Origin: Kumtagia sp044326205
GTDB taxonomy: Bacteria > Pseudomonadota > Alphaproteobacteria > Rhizobiales > Rhizobiaceae
NCBI RefSeq assembly: GCF_044326205.1
Contig: NZ_JBIRCY010000014.1
Span: forward strand, 85,118 to 149,117
Direction: 5' to 3'
Length of the DNA: 64,000 nt
The notes under the pieces were generated by a model. The model did not search any database and was not told the origin of the DNA. It saw only the letters and a program-made list of their open reading frames with translations. Positions 16,975 through 25,435 of this stretch are shown piece after piece. Numbering within the stretch: the stretch's first letter is position 1; every line of letters starts with the position of its first letter. The translations under genes were made by a program, and so were the position numbers.

Positions 16975-18416
16975 AAGTCGCCTCCATTGACCAGGGTACG
17001 ACATCGACTAAGGGCCTGCTCGTTGGCGATGCCGGCGAGGAGGAGACCGTCGGCGCGGTCAGGCATCGGCAGATCCTGCCCCGGTCGGGCTGGGTAGAGC
17101 ATGACGCAACTGAACTGCTGGAGAACGTCCGCGCCTTGATCAACGAAGGCGCGGCGAGCGGAGCGAAGGGCGTTGCCCTCGCCAACCAGGGCGAAACGGT
17201 CGTCGCCTGGGACCGCGACAGTGGCGCGCCGCTCGCCAATGCCATCGTCTGGCAGGATCAGCGCACGGAGGCGGAGGTCGCAGCACTCGCCGAAGCCGGG
17301 AAAGGCGAAACGGTGCGGGCGCTGAGCGGCGTGCCGCTCGATCCGTATTTTTCGGCAAGCAAGCTGCGCTGGATGCTCGATCATGTCGAGGGCGCCGCCG
17401 AACTGGCGCGCCGCGGCCGGCTGGGACTTGGCACGTCCGACAGCTTTTTCATCGAGCGGCTGACGGGGCGCTACGTCACCGACGTCACCACCGCCTCGCG
17501 GACGTCGCTGATGAATTTGGATCGATACGCCTGGGACCCGGCGCTTTGCGATGTGTTCGGCGTTCCCATGGAACTGCTGCCGGAGATCGTTGCCGGGGAC
17601 GAGCCGGTCGGCATGGTGACGACGCCATCCGGACCGCTGCCGCTGCTGGCCTCGGTGGTCGATCAGGTCGCGGCACTTTACGGTCACGGATGCCGTTCTC
17701 CCGGTGAGGGCAAGGTCACCGTCGGAACGGGGGCCTTCGCGCTGATGCTGACCGGCTTCGAGCGGCCGGTCGGGCTTGGCGATGGCATCGTGCCAACTGC
17801 GGCGTGGCCGACCGCGAAGGGCCGCGCCTATGCTGCGGATGGCGGCGTCTATACGGCGGCGGCGGCCGTCGAATGGCTGATGCGGATTGGCCTGCTGGCT
17901 AGCCTTGACGAGATCGGCGCGCTGTCCGGACCGAGCGCCGCGAGCCGCGACCTCTTCTTCGTGCCGGCGCTGGCCGGCCTTGCCTGCCCGCACTGGGATC
18001 GCAGCGCGGCGGGCCTGTTCATCGGCATGGACACGGCCACCAGCCGCGAGGATCTGGTCAAGGCGGTGCTCGAAGGCGTGGCCTTCCGCATCGCCGAAGT
18101 CGTCGAGACGCTAGGCTTCGCCAGGGACGCGGCGATCTCGGTCGATGGCGGGCTGACCCGCTCGGCCTATTTCATGCGGTTCCTGTCCGGCATATCAGGG
18201 CGTCCCCTGATCGGGCGCGGTGAAGCGGAGGTGACGGCGCTGGGCGCGGCGCATCTCGCTCAGGCGATTGCCGGCGGCCGTGACCTGTCCGAACCTGCGG
18301 CTGGGTCCATCTTGCCGCTGGCGGCTATCCGACCGGAGTTCGAGGGCCGCGCTGCCGCTGCCCTGCGCGGCCGGTTCGCCGAGGCGCTTTCCCGGTCGAA
18401 AGGCTGGCGGCGATGA
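16971..18416 (+). CDS. FGGY-family kinase, glycerol-kinase-like
   Basis: A 481-residue kinase. The first phosphate loop, ASIDQGTTSTKGLL, has the DQGTTS form typical of glycerol kinases. ALANQGETVVAWD, AIVWQDQRTEAEV and the C-terminal ISVDGGLTRSAYFMRFLSG complete the FGGY signature, with GTGAFALMLTG as the adenosine-side loop. It overlaps the flavoprotein gene by ATGA and ends the operon. Together with the GlpA-like pair it would convert a glycerol-like polyol to a phosphoester and then to a keto-phosphate. Whether glycerol itself is the substrate is not certain. Confidence 0.88.
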   Translation: MKVASIDQGTTSTKGLLVGDAGEEETVGAVRHRQILPRSGWVEHDATELLENVRALINEGAASGAKGVALANQGETVVAWDRDSGAPLANAIVWQDQRTEAEVAALAEAGKGETVRALSGVPLDPYFSASKLRWMLDHVEGAAELARRGRLGLGTSDSFFIERLTGRYVTDVTTASRTSLMNLDRYAWDPALCDVFGVPMELLPEIVAGDEPVGMVTTPSGPLPLLASVVDQVAALYGHGCRSPGEGKVTVGTGAFALMLTGFERPVGLGDGIVPTAAWPTAKGRAYAADGGVYTAAAAVEWLMRIGLLASLDEIGALSGPSAASRDLFFVPALAGLACPHWDRSAAGLFIGMDTATSREDLVKAVLEGVAFRIAEVVETLGFARDAAISVDGGLTRSAYFMRFLSGISGRPLIGRGEAEVTALGAAHLAQAIAGGRDLSEPAAGSILPLAAIRPEFEGRAAAALRGRFAEALSRSKGWRR

Positions 18417-18538
18417 AGGTTGAGAAGCGGCTGCGATGATCGATCCTGGATGCGGCGGCAACTATCGCCGCGTCCCTGGCCTACGAAGGTTTGAGAGTTT
18501 GAAATTGTTCGAAAATGTCAAACCTGCGCACAATAGAA

Positions 18539-18554
18539 TGTTGTAACTTCAACA
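18539..18554. promoter_or_regulatory. Inverted-repeat operator upstream of the aldolase operon
   Basis: TGTTGTAACTTCAACA, a TGTTG-N6-CAACA inverted repeat, lies 109 bases before the aldolase start. The same arms recur at 22468-22483 upstream of the importer operon. No regulator gene lies nearby, so the protein that binds is unknown. Confidence 0.6.
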
Positions 18555-18663
18555 TAGTGTGTGGTAGTAACCACTGTATCAATTCTGGCGTCGCCGGTCG
18601 CATGGCGGCCGCCTCGATCTACCCGACCCTTTGCCCAAAACGGCCCCTGGAGACAGCCTGACA

Positions 18664-19335
18664 ATGAGACATCTGGAAATTCGCCAGGAGATGATCGCGG
18701 TCTGCAATTTCATGGTCGATCGCGGCATCAACCAGGGTACGGCGGGCAATATCAGCGTGCGCGTGGAAGAAGGGTTTCTCATCACCCCGTCTGGCGTTCC
18801 CTATCCCGAAATGGTGCCGGAAGACATCGTCACCATGCATATCGACGCCTCGCATGTCGGCCTACGAAAACCTTCGACCGAATGGCGTTTCCACCGCGAC
18901 ATCATGGAGAAGAAGCCGGAGGTCGGCGCTGTCATCCACCTGCATTCGCGTTTCTGCACCTCGCTGTCGATGCTGCGGCGGGAGATTCCGGCGGTGCATT
19001 ACATGATGGCGGTAGCCGGTGGGCCGACCGTGCCCTGCGTGCCTTATGTCACCTGGGGCACACAGGAGCTTGCCGATCTGATCCTCGGCGCCTTGCAGGA
19101 CCGGTTTGCCTGCCTTCTCGCCAATCACGGAATGGTGGCCATCGGTCCGAACCTCAAGCGGGCCGCCTGGCTGGCGGTCGAGATCGAGGCGCTCGCTTCG
19201 CAATACTGGCATGCGCTGCAGGTCGGCGTGCCCTACGTGCTGCCGGATGAAGAAATCGCGCGGGTGGCGGAGCGGTTCAAGAGTTATGGGCAGGGCGACG
19301 ACGGGACGCGCCGCATCATGCCAAGCTGCTGCTGA
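18664..19335 (+). CDS. Class II aldolase, L-fuculose-phosphate aldolase (FucA) type
   Basis: A 223-residue zinc aldolase. With the ATG at 18664 as residue 1, the E. coli FucA active-site residues fall at the same numbers: Glu73 (in STEWRFH), His92 and His94 (in VIHLHSRF) and His155 (in LLANHGMV). This agreement supports the chosen start over the TTG at 18631. TAGNISVR and LITPSGVPY are family phrases. FucA-type enzymes split sugar-1-phosphates to DHAP and an aldehyde. The next gene also yields DHAP (glycerol-1-phosphate dehydrogenase), so the operon may converge on that metabolite. The true substrate is unknown. Confidence 0.9.
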   Translation: MRHLEIRQEMIAVCNFMVDRGINQGTAGNISVRVEEGFLITPSGVPYPEMVPEDIVTMHIDASHVGLRKPSTEWRFHRDIMEKKPEVGAVIHLHSRFCTSLSMLRREIPAVHYMMAVAGGPTVPCVPYVTWGTQELADLILGALQDRFACLLANHGMVAIGPNLKRAAWLAVEIEALASQYWHALQVGVPYVLPDEEIARVAERFKSYGQGDDGTRRIMPSCC

Positions 19336-19350
19336 GGGGCGGGGACAATC

Positions 19351-20652
19351 ATGGACGGGGCAAAGAAGATCGAGCGGCTGCTTGAGGGAGCGTATGTCGA
19401 TCCCGACACCGGAAAGACGGTTGGCGTCGCGACGAAGTCGCTGGTGATCAAACCGTCGCTGGCCGGTGTGGAAGCCGACCTCGTCGCGGGGCTTGGCTTC
19501 GGCAAAAGGGTCGCGGTGGTCAGCGACCGCACGACACACGCGGTGCTCGGCGGCAGGGTCGAGGCGGCACTGGAAGGCCGGCACACCGTGCAGGGCGTCG
19601 TGTTTCGAGAGCCGCCATATCCTGATGATGTGACAGCCGAAAAGATCCGGCACGAGACAGCCGGCGCCGATGCGATCGTCGCGGTCGGTGCAGGAACGAT
19701 CAACGACCTCTGCAAATATGCGAGCGCGCTGGACGGCAAGCCCTACGCGATCTTCGCCACTGCCCCCTCGATGAACGGCTACACCTCCCTCAACGCGGCA
19801 ATCACCAAGCACGGCCACAAGATGTCGCTCCCGGCGCAGGCGGCGGCGGGCGTGTTCTTCGATCTTTCCGTGCTCTCGGCCGCGCCGGCGCGGCTCATCC
19901 GCGCCGGGCTGGGCGACAGCCTCTGCCGCACCACGGCGCAAGCGGACTGGCTGCTGGCGCACCTGCTGCATGGCCTGCCGTTCCGCGAGCTTCCCTACGA
20001 ACTTCTGGAGGACGACGAGGGTCCGCTGTTCGACAATGCGGCGGCGCTCATGGCGGGCGACTTGCAGGTCATGGAGCGGCTGGTGAACACGCTGGTGCTT
20101 GCGGGCTTCGGCACGGCGATCGTCGGCAACAGCCAGCCGGCCTCGCAAGGCGAGCACCTGATCAGCCACTACATCGACATGTTCGCCGACGGAAATCGGC
20201 CGCTGATCTACCATGGCGAGCAGGTGGGCGTGACGACGCTGTCGATGGTGCGCCTGCAAGAGCGCATGCTGGAGGAGACGCCTGTGATCTGGCCGGACAC
20301 CGAGACCGAGGCGGGCTTCAAGGCGCGCTATGGCGACGAGCTCGGGGCCTCGTGCTGGGCGGAATTCCAGGGAAAACGCATCGACAGCCGCAAGGCGGAA
20401 GCGCTGAACGCGCGGCTCGCCGAGCGCTGGCACGACATGCGCGAGCGTATCGCAGGCGTGCTCTTGAAATCGTCCTACCTGACCGGCGTGCTGAAGGCGG
20501 CGGGCGCGGACCTGACGCCGGAAGCGATCCATCTTCCGCGCAAATTCTATGACGGCGCATTGCTGAGGTGCCGCGAAATCCGCAACCGCTATACGTTCCT
20601 CGACCTCGCCGCGAATGCCGGCAGGCTGGAAGGCGCGATCGGCGCAATTTGA
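19351..20652 (+). CDS. sn-Glycerol-1-phosphate dehydrogenase (EgsA/AraM family)
   Basis: A 433-residue metal-dependent dehydrogenase interconverting sn-glycerol-1-phosphate and DHAP with NAD(P). The cofactor motif AVGAGTINDLCKY lies at 111-123, ATAPSMNGYTS at 136-146, and the metal ligands fit Asp189 (GLGD), His269 (QGEHL) and His288 (YHGEQVG). The family serves archaeal lipid synthesis and is also found in Bacillus as AraM. It is less usual in Alphaproteobacteria. It lies 15 bases after the aldolase gene and about 110 before a phosphodiester/phosphonate-ester hydrolase, suggesting a catabolic direction: release of glycerol-1-phosphate and oxidation to DHAP. Confidence 0.92.
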   Translation: MDGAKKIERLLEGAYVDPDTGKTVGVATKSLVIKPSLAGVEADLVAGLGFGKRVAVVSDRTTHAVLGGRVEAALEGRHTVQGVVFREPPYPDDVTAEKIRHETAGADAIVAVGAGTINDLCKYASALDGKPYAIFATAPSMNGYTSLNAAITKHGHKMSLPAQAAAGVFFDLSVLSAAPARLIRAGLGDSLCRTTAQADWLLAHLLHGLPFRELPYELLEDDEGPLFDNAAALMAGDLQVMERLVNTLVLAGFGTAIVGNSQPASQGEHLISHYIDMFADGNRPLIYHGEQVGVTTLSMVRLQERMLEETPVIWPDTETEAGFKARYGDELGASCWAEFQGKRIDSRKAEALNARLAERWHDMRERIAGVLLKSSYLTGVLKAAGADLTPEAIHLPRKFYDGALLRCREIRNRYTFLDLAANAGRLEGAIGAI

Positions 20653-20759
20653 TTGTGGACATCGGGCCGTTGCATCATGCCTGACATGAGGGCAGGGCAT
20701 CCTTGCGCGGCGCGGTCCGGGCTATGGTGCGGCGGCAGCCGGGAGGAACAAGGGGCGAC

Positions 20760-22310
20760 ATGAGCGAAAAGCCGAACATTCTTCTGATCTGCGCCGACCA
20801 ATGGCGGGCCGATTGCATCTCCTCGCTCGGACATCCCAACGTGAAGACGCCAAACCTCGACGCGCTGGCGCGCGAGGGCGTGTTGTTCCGCAACCATTTC
20901 GGCCAGTGCACCCCCTGCGGCCCGTCGCGCACCAGCCTCTTGACCGGCCTCTATCTGATGAACCACCGCTCGGGCAAGAACGGCACGCCGCTGGACGCCC
21001 GCCACACCAACATCGCGCTGGAGGCGCGCAAGGCGGGATACGACCCGTCGTTGTTCGGCTACACCGACAACTCGGTCGATCCGCGCGGAAAACACCCGAA
21101 CGATCCGGCGCTGACCGCCTATGACGAGGGTGTGCTGCCTGGTTTTCGCGCGCCCCTCCATTTGCCGGAGGACATGGGCGACTGGGTCGCCGAACTCATC
21201 CGGAAGGGCTACGATTTCCCCAATGGCCGCGACGACGTGTTTCGTCCGAAGAAGGATTTTGAAAAGCCGGCGGACAGGGGTTTTCGCTATATTCCGACAG
21301 AGTTTCCGGCGGAGGAAAGCGAGACCGCCTATCTCACTGACGAGTTCCTGAAATGGCTGCTGGTGCGCGAGCAGAAACCGTGGTTCGCACATTTCGTGTT
21401 CTTCCGGCCGCATCCGCCGCTGATCGCGCCAGAGCCCTACAACGCGGCGGTACACCCCGCCGACGTCGCGTTTCCGCATCGCGCCGCGACGCACGAGGCC
21501 GAGGCGGCGCAGCATCCGATGCTGGCCTACGAGATCAGCCGGCTGAACCGCGTCGGCGCCTATGACGAGCACACCCCGCTCAACATCGTGACCACCGACG
21601 AGCTGGAAATCCGCCAGATGCGGGCGACCTATTACGGACTGGTCAACGAGGTCGATTTCCATCTCGGCCGCATCGTCGAGCATCTGAAGACGACCGGCCA
21701 ATATGACCGCACACTGATCATCGTCACCAGCGACCACGCCGAGATGCTGGGCGAGCATTTTGTCTGGGGCAAGGAGATCTATTTCGACCAGTCGTTCCAT
21801 CTGCCTCTGGTCGTCCGCGATCCGCGCCCCGAGGCGAATGCCACGCGCGGCACCCAGGTCGAGGCGCTGACGCAGGCGATCGACATCATGCCGACCGTGC
21901 TCGAGTGGATCGGCCTGAAAGTGCCGCGCACCTGCGACGGCGCATCACTGATGCCGTTCCTGCGCGGCGAACAGCCGGCTGACTGGCGCGACGCCGTCTA
22001 TTTCGAGCAGGATTTTCGCGATGTGCGGCTGCAGCGGCCGGAAACCATGCTCGGCATCACGTCCGATCAGTGTTGCTACGCGGTCGTCCGCGACAAGCGG
22101 TTCAAATACATACATTTCGCGGCCTTGCCGCCGCTGCTGTTCGACCTGGAGGCCGATCCGCACGAGACGACCAACCTGGCCACCGATCCCGCCTACGCAT
22201 CCGTCATGCTGAAATATGCGCAAAAGATGCTGGACTGGCGGCTGACCTCGGCGGAGCGGACGATGACCAACATGCATCTGGGTGAGGGCGGTCTGTTCTC
22301 GCGGGAGTGA
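20760..22310 (+). CDS. Sulfatase-superfamily phosphonate monoester/phosphodiester hydrolase
   Basis: A 516-residue enzyme of the formylglycine hydrolases. The signature TPCGPSRTSLLTG places the cysteine converted to formylglycine at residue 53, in CxPxR form. Metal ligands include Asp13 (CADQ) and the later TSDHAEM. Length and the CTPCGPSR motif match the phosphonate monoester hydrolases known from Rhizobium leguminosarum and Burkholderia, promiscuous enzymes that cleave phosphonate monoesters, phosphodiesters and sulfates. No signal peptide is seen, so it is cytoplasmic. The ATG at 20760 follows GGGAGGAACAAGG; the longer frame from 20703 lacks such support. In this operon it could release glycerol-1-phosphate from a phosphodiester. 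Confidence 0.88.
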   Translation: MSEKPNILLICADQWRADCISSLGHPNVKTPNLDALAREGVLFRNHFGQCTPCGPSRTSLLTGLYLMNHRSGKNGTPLDARHTNIALEARKAGYDPSLFGYTDNSVDPRGKHPNDPALTAYDEGVLPGFRAPLHLPEDMGDWVAELIRKGYDFPNGRDDVFRPKKDFEKPADRGFRYIPTEFPAEESETAYLTDEFLKWLLVREQKPWFAHFVFFRPHPPLIAPEPYNAAVHPADVAFPHRAATHEAEAAQHPMLAYEISRLNRVGAYDEHTPLNIVTTDELEIRQMRATYYGLVNEVDFHLGRIVEHLKTTGQYDRTLIIVTSDHAEMLGEHFVWGKEIYFDQSFHLPLVVRDPRPEANATRGTQVEALTQAIDIMPTVLEWIGLKVPRTCDGASLMPFLRGEQPADWRDAVYFEQDFRDVRLQRPETMLGITSDQCCYAVVRDKRFKYIHFAALPPLLFDLEADPHETTNLATDPAYASVMLKYAQKMLDWRLTSAERTMTNMHLGEGGLFSRE

Positions 22311-22636
22311 CGCGCGTTCGAGAGCCGCCATGGGTTGCCTCCGAGCCTCTAGCGTCCTTTCCGCGCGCTGGGCTTTGAAGCGCCAAGACTGAAACTTGGT
22401 TTCCTTGAGGCATCTGCTTCATCGAAGCGCAAAAATTTGAACTACTATGTGTCGATTCTGTCATAAATGTTGTAGAGTCAACAATGTATGCGATACGCCC
22501 GAACGACGGGTTCGAAGCGATGGTCTTCTGAGGATTTCCGCATGCCGCATGATGGAGTGGAAGTAACCGAGGTCGTAGCAGGACCGGTATCCGCTCCTGC
22601 TTTCACGCGCGCGCCGGCAAGGCCGGTTTTCCAGCC
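22311..22636. other. Gene-free promoter interval of the PotA-type importer operon
   Basis: This 326-base interval follows the hydrolase stop. It holds the inverted repeat at 22468-22483 and presumably the importer promoter. No open frame with a plausible ribosome site was found. Confidence 0.6.
22468..22483. promoter_or_regulatory. Inverted-repeat operator upstream of the importer operon
   Basis: TGTTGTAGAGTCAACA has the same TGTTG-N6-CAACA arms as the site at 18539-18554 and shares 13 of 16 bases with it. It lies 154 bases before the ATPase gene. The pair suggests that hydrolase and importer operons are co-regulated. Confidence 0.6.
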
Positions 22637-23674
22637 GTGAGCGGCTTGCGCCTCCGCAACGTCGTTCGTCACTATGGCGGGTTCACCGCCGTGGACGGCG
22701 TCGACCTCGACATAGCCAAGGGCGAGCTGGTGACGCTGCTCGGGCCTTCCGGCTGCGGCAAGACGACGACGCTGCGCATGGTTGCCGGCTTCATGGCGCC
22801 GGACAGCGGCGACATACTGTTCGGCGAGCGGCGCATGAACGACGTGCCGCCGCATCGGCGCAACACCGCCATGGTGTTCCAGAGTTACGCGCTGTTCCCG
22901 CACATGACGGTCGCCGAGAACATCGCCTTCGGCTTGAAGATGCGAAAGATCCCGGCGGTCGAGCAGACCCGCCGCATCGGCGAGGCGATCGAAACGGTCA
23001 GCCTGCGCGGCCTTGAGGCGCGCCGTCCCGGACAGCTTTCCGGCGGCCAGCAGCAGCGGGTGGCGCTTGCGCGCGCCATCGTCACCCAGCCGGACATTTT
23101 GCTGTTCGACGAGCCGCTATCGAACTTGGATGCAAAACTGCGCGAAAAAGTGCGTCTGGAAATCCGCGAATTGCAGAAACGGCTTGGCGTCACCACGCTC
23201 TATGTCACCCACGACCAGGTCGAGGCGCTGGCGATCTCCGACCGCATCGTGGTGATGAACAAGGGTCGGATCGAGCAGGTGGGGGCGCCGGAGGCGCTCT
23301 ACCGGTCGCCGCTCACCAGCTTCGTCGCCGACTTTCTCGGCGCTGCCAACATCGTCTTGGGCACGGCCGCTGGCGACCACCTCGTCACCACGCCAATTGG
23401 CCGGTTTTCGGTTGGGCCGGAGCGGAAACTCGCCGGTGGACCGGTCAAGATAAGCTGGCGGCCGGAGGACATGCGGGTCGCTGTCCCCGGCGCGGAGGCC
23501 AACATCGTCGGTGCCAGGGTGCGCGGCGTAGTCTTCTGCGGCAGTTTCATCGAACTTGTGCTCGACGCGGCCGGCCAGCAGTTGCGCGCCCAGGTCGATA
23601 CAGGCTTCAGGGGACGCGAGGGCGACATGCTCGATTTCGCGGTGCCCTCGGACCGCGTGCGGGTGGTCGAGTGA
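22637..23674 (+). CDS. ABC transporter ATP-binding protein, spermidine/putrescine-iron type (PotA-like)
   Basis: A 345-residue ATPase with Walker A LLGPSGCGKTTTLRM, Q-loop MVFQSYALFPHMTV, signature LSGGQQQRVALARAI, Walker B ILLFDEPLSNLD and the switch VTHDQVEA. A C-terminal TOBE domain (about 270-345) marks the PotA/FbpC/MalK group. The start is a GTG at 22637. The first permease overlaps its stop by GTGA. The importer follows the phosphodiesterase/G1P dehydrogenase operon and shares its operator, so it may bring in phosphate or phosphonate esters rather than polyamines. Confidence 0.92.
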   Translation: MSGLRLRNVVRHYGGFTAVDGVDLDIAKGELVTLLGPSGCGKTTTLRMVAGFMAPDSGDILFGERRMNDVPPHRRNTAMVFQSYALFPHMTVAENIAFGLKMRKIPAVEQTRRIGEAIETVSLRGLEARRPGQLSGGQQQRVALARAIVTQPDILLFDEPLSNLDAKLREKVRLEIRELQKRLGVTTLYVTHDQVEALAISDRIVVMNKGRIEQVGAPEALYRSPLTSFVADFLGAANIVLGTAAGDHLVTTPIGRFSVGPERKLAGGPVKISWRPEDMRVAVPGAEANIVGARVRGVVFCGSFIELVLDAAGQQLRAQVDTGFRGREGDMLDFAVPSDRVRVVE

Positions 23675-24528
23675 GCGCCATGCGGACCGACCGGCTCACG
23701 CTTTTGCTGCTGATCCTGCCGGGCGCCGGCTTCATCTTCCTGTTTCTCGCCGCGGCGATCGCCATGACCGTGCTGCAAAGCGTCGGGCTCTATTCGCTGG
23801 TCGGCGAGTCAAAACTGACTTTTGAGCATTGGCTTTCGCTCGCCGATCGCACCTTCATCGATTCCTTCCTGTTCTCGCTGAAGGTTGGTGTCGGCAGCGC
23901 CTTCGGAACTCTGATCTTCTCCTATCCGCTGGCGCTGTTTCTGCGCCGCCGCCGCTTCGGCACGCAGTTAATCGGCTCGATCATCAAAATCCCGCTGTTC
24001 GTGCCGGCGCTGGTTGCGGCGTTCCTCATCCTCAACGTTCTGGCCTTCCACGGTATTCTCAACAGCACCCTGCTCGGCCTCGGCATCATCGACCGTCCGC
24101 TGCGCATGCTGAACGACAAGTTCGGCTGGAACGTTCTCATCATCCAGATATGGAAGAACCTGCCGTTCCAGTTGCTGATCCTGTCGGCGACGCTGGAATC
24201 GATCCAGACCGACATCGAGGACGCGGCGCGCAATCTCGGCGCCAGCCCCTGGCGGGTGATCCGGCACGTCATCCTGCCGCTGTCGGCGCCGGGCATCCTG
24301 ATCGCGGTCGTGCTGGTGTTCATCCTGACCTTCGGCGACTACGCGATCACTAAGGTGGCCGGCCCTGTCTATCCCTCGTCGCTGTCGGTGCTGATGTACA
24401 CGGAAGCCTTCACGCTGCAGCAATGGGGCGCGGCCGCCTGTATCGGCGTGGTCATCACCTTCGCCTCGCTGCTGTTCGTCGCCATCTATGCGCGTGCAGC
24501 CCGCGCCGTGGCAGAGATCGGCCGATGA
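23671..24528 (+). CDS. ABC transporter permease (PotB/binding-protein-dependent type)
   Basis: A 285-residue inner-membrane permease with six predicted helices, starting LTLLLLILPGAGFIFLFLAA. The cytoplasmic EAA loop is DIEDAARNLGASPWRVIRHV, preceded by FQLLILSATLESIQ, and the last helices are ILIAVVLVFILTFGDY and later. The GTG start overlaps the ATPase stop. It pairs with the second permease, whose start overlaps its own stop. Confidence 0.92.
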   Translation: MSAMRTDRLTLLLLILPGAGFIFLFLAAAIAMTVLQSVGLYSLVGESKLTFEHWLSLADRTFIDSFLFSLKVGVGSAFGTLIFSYPLALFLRRRRFGTQLIGSIIKIPLFVPALVAAFLILNVLAFHGILNSTLLGLGIIDRPLRMLNDKFGWNVLIIQIWKNLPFQLLILSATLESIQTDIEDAARNLGASPWRVIRHVILPLSAPGILIAVVLVFILTFGDYAITKVAGPVYPSSLSVLMYTEAFTLQQWGAAACIGVVITFASLLFVAIYARAARAVAEIGR

Positions 24529-25388
24529 CCGACATGGCTCTCACCATTCCGCCGCCTTACAGGCGTCGCCGGATCGGCCTGAAAGGCTTCCTCGTCGGCC
24601 TGATCGTGGCGCTGCTGCTGGTCTGGACGGCGGTGCCGCTGTTTATGGCCGTCATGTGGTCGCTGGTGAACCCGGACGACCCGTGGTCGCCGCCGGCCGT
24701 GCTGCCCCCGAGCTTTTCGCTGGCGCAGTGGGAATACGTCTTCACCTTCTCCGAGATCGGCAAGGCGATGGCGACCAGCTTTATCCTGGCGCCGGTGGTG
24801 ACGCTGCTCTCCTTCATCCTGTCGCTGCCCACCGCCTATGCCATCGGCCGGCTGTCCTTTCCCGGCAAGGAGGCGCTGCGGCTGCTGATCCTGCTGCCGA
24901 TTGTGCTGCCGGCGATGGTGATCGCCATGTTCCTGAGCCGCACTTTCCAGACCTTCGGGCTGGCGCAGACCTTTCTCGGCCTCGTGCTTGGCCACACGCT
25001 GCTCTCGATGCCCTATATGCTGCGGATTTTGGCAACTGCCTTCGAGGCGATCCCGCAGGATGTCATCGACGCCGCACGCAACCTCGGTGCCGGCCGGCTG
25101 GAACTGGTGCGCCACATACTGGTGCCGATGGTGCTGCCAGGCCTGATGGCGGGGTCGGTGTTCACCTTCATCACCAGCCTGGAAGAATTCAACCTCACCT
25201 TCGTGATCGGCACGCCGACCTTCCAGACCATACCGACTGTGCTGTTCGATTATCTCGGCTACCATTTTGTGCGCACCAACGCCGCCGTGGTGTCCATCGT
25301 GCTGATGGTGCCCAGCATCGCGCTTCTTCTCATCGCCGAACGCTACCTGAAGACGGAGTATCTCTCGTCGGCTTTCGGAAAACTTTGA
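24525..25388 (+). CDS. ABC transporter permease (PotC type)
   Basis: A 287-residue permease. The N-terminal helix is FLVGLIVALLLVWTAVPLFM, followed by SFILAPVVTLLSFILSLPTA and LILLPIVLPAMVIAMFL. The EAA loop reads DVIDAARNLGAGRLELVRHI. It closes with LMVPSIALLLIAERYL. The ATG at 24525 overlaps the first permease's stop by ATGA. The upstream extension from 24423 is a shadow. Confidence 0.92.
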   Translation: MTDMALTIPPPYRRRRIGLKGFLVGLIVALLLVWTAVPLFMAVMWSLVNPDDPWSPPAVLPPSFSLAQWEYVFTFSEIGKAMATSFILAPVVTLLSFILSLPTAYAIGRLSFPGKEALRLLILLPIVLPAMVIAMFLSRTFQTFGLAQTFLGLVLGHTLLSMPYMLRILATAFEAIPQDVIDAARNLGAGRLELVRHILVPMVLPGLMAGSVFTFITSLEEFNLTFVIGTPTFQTIPTVLFDYLGYHFVRTNAAVVSIVLMVPSIALLLIAERYLKTEYLSSAFGKL

Positions 25389-25435
25389 CATCGGGACGCG
25401 CCGAGGCGCCGACCGCAACCAGGGAGACGAATGTC

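Noticed and set aside
18862..20700. A 612-codon open frame on the minus strand
   Set aside because: It is antisense to the FucA-type aldolase and the sn-glycerol-1-phosphate dehydrogenase. Its sequence is Arg/His-rich with no family features, as expected of a GC-rich shadow.
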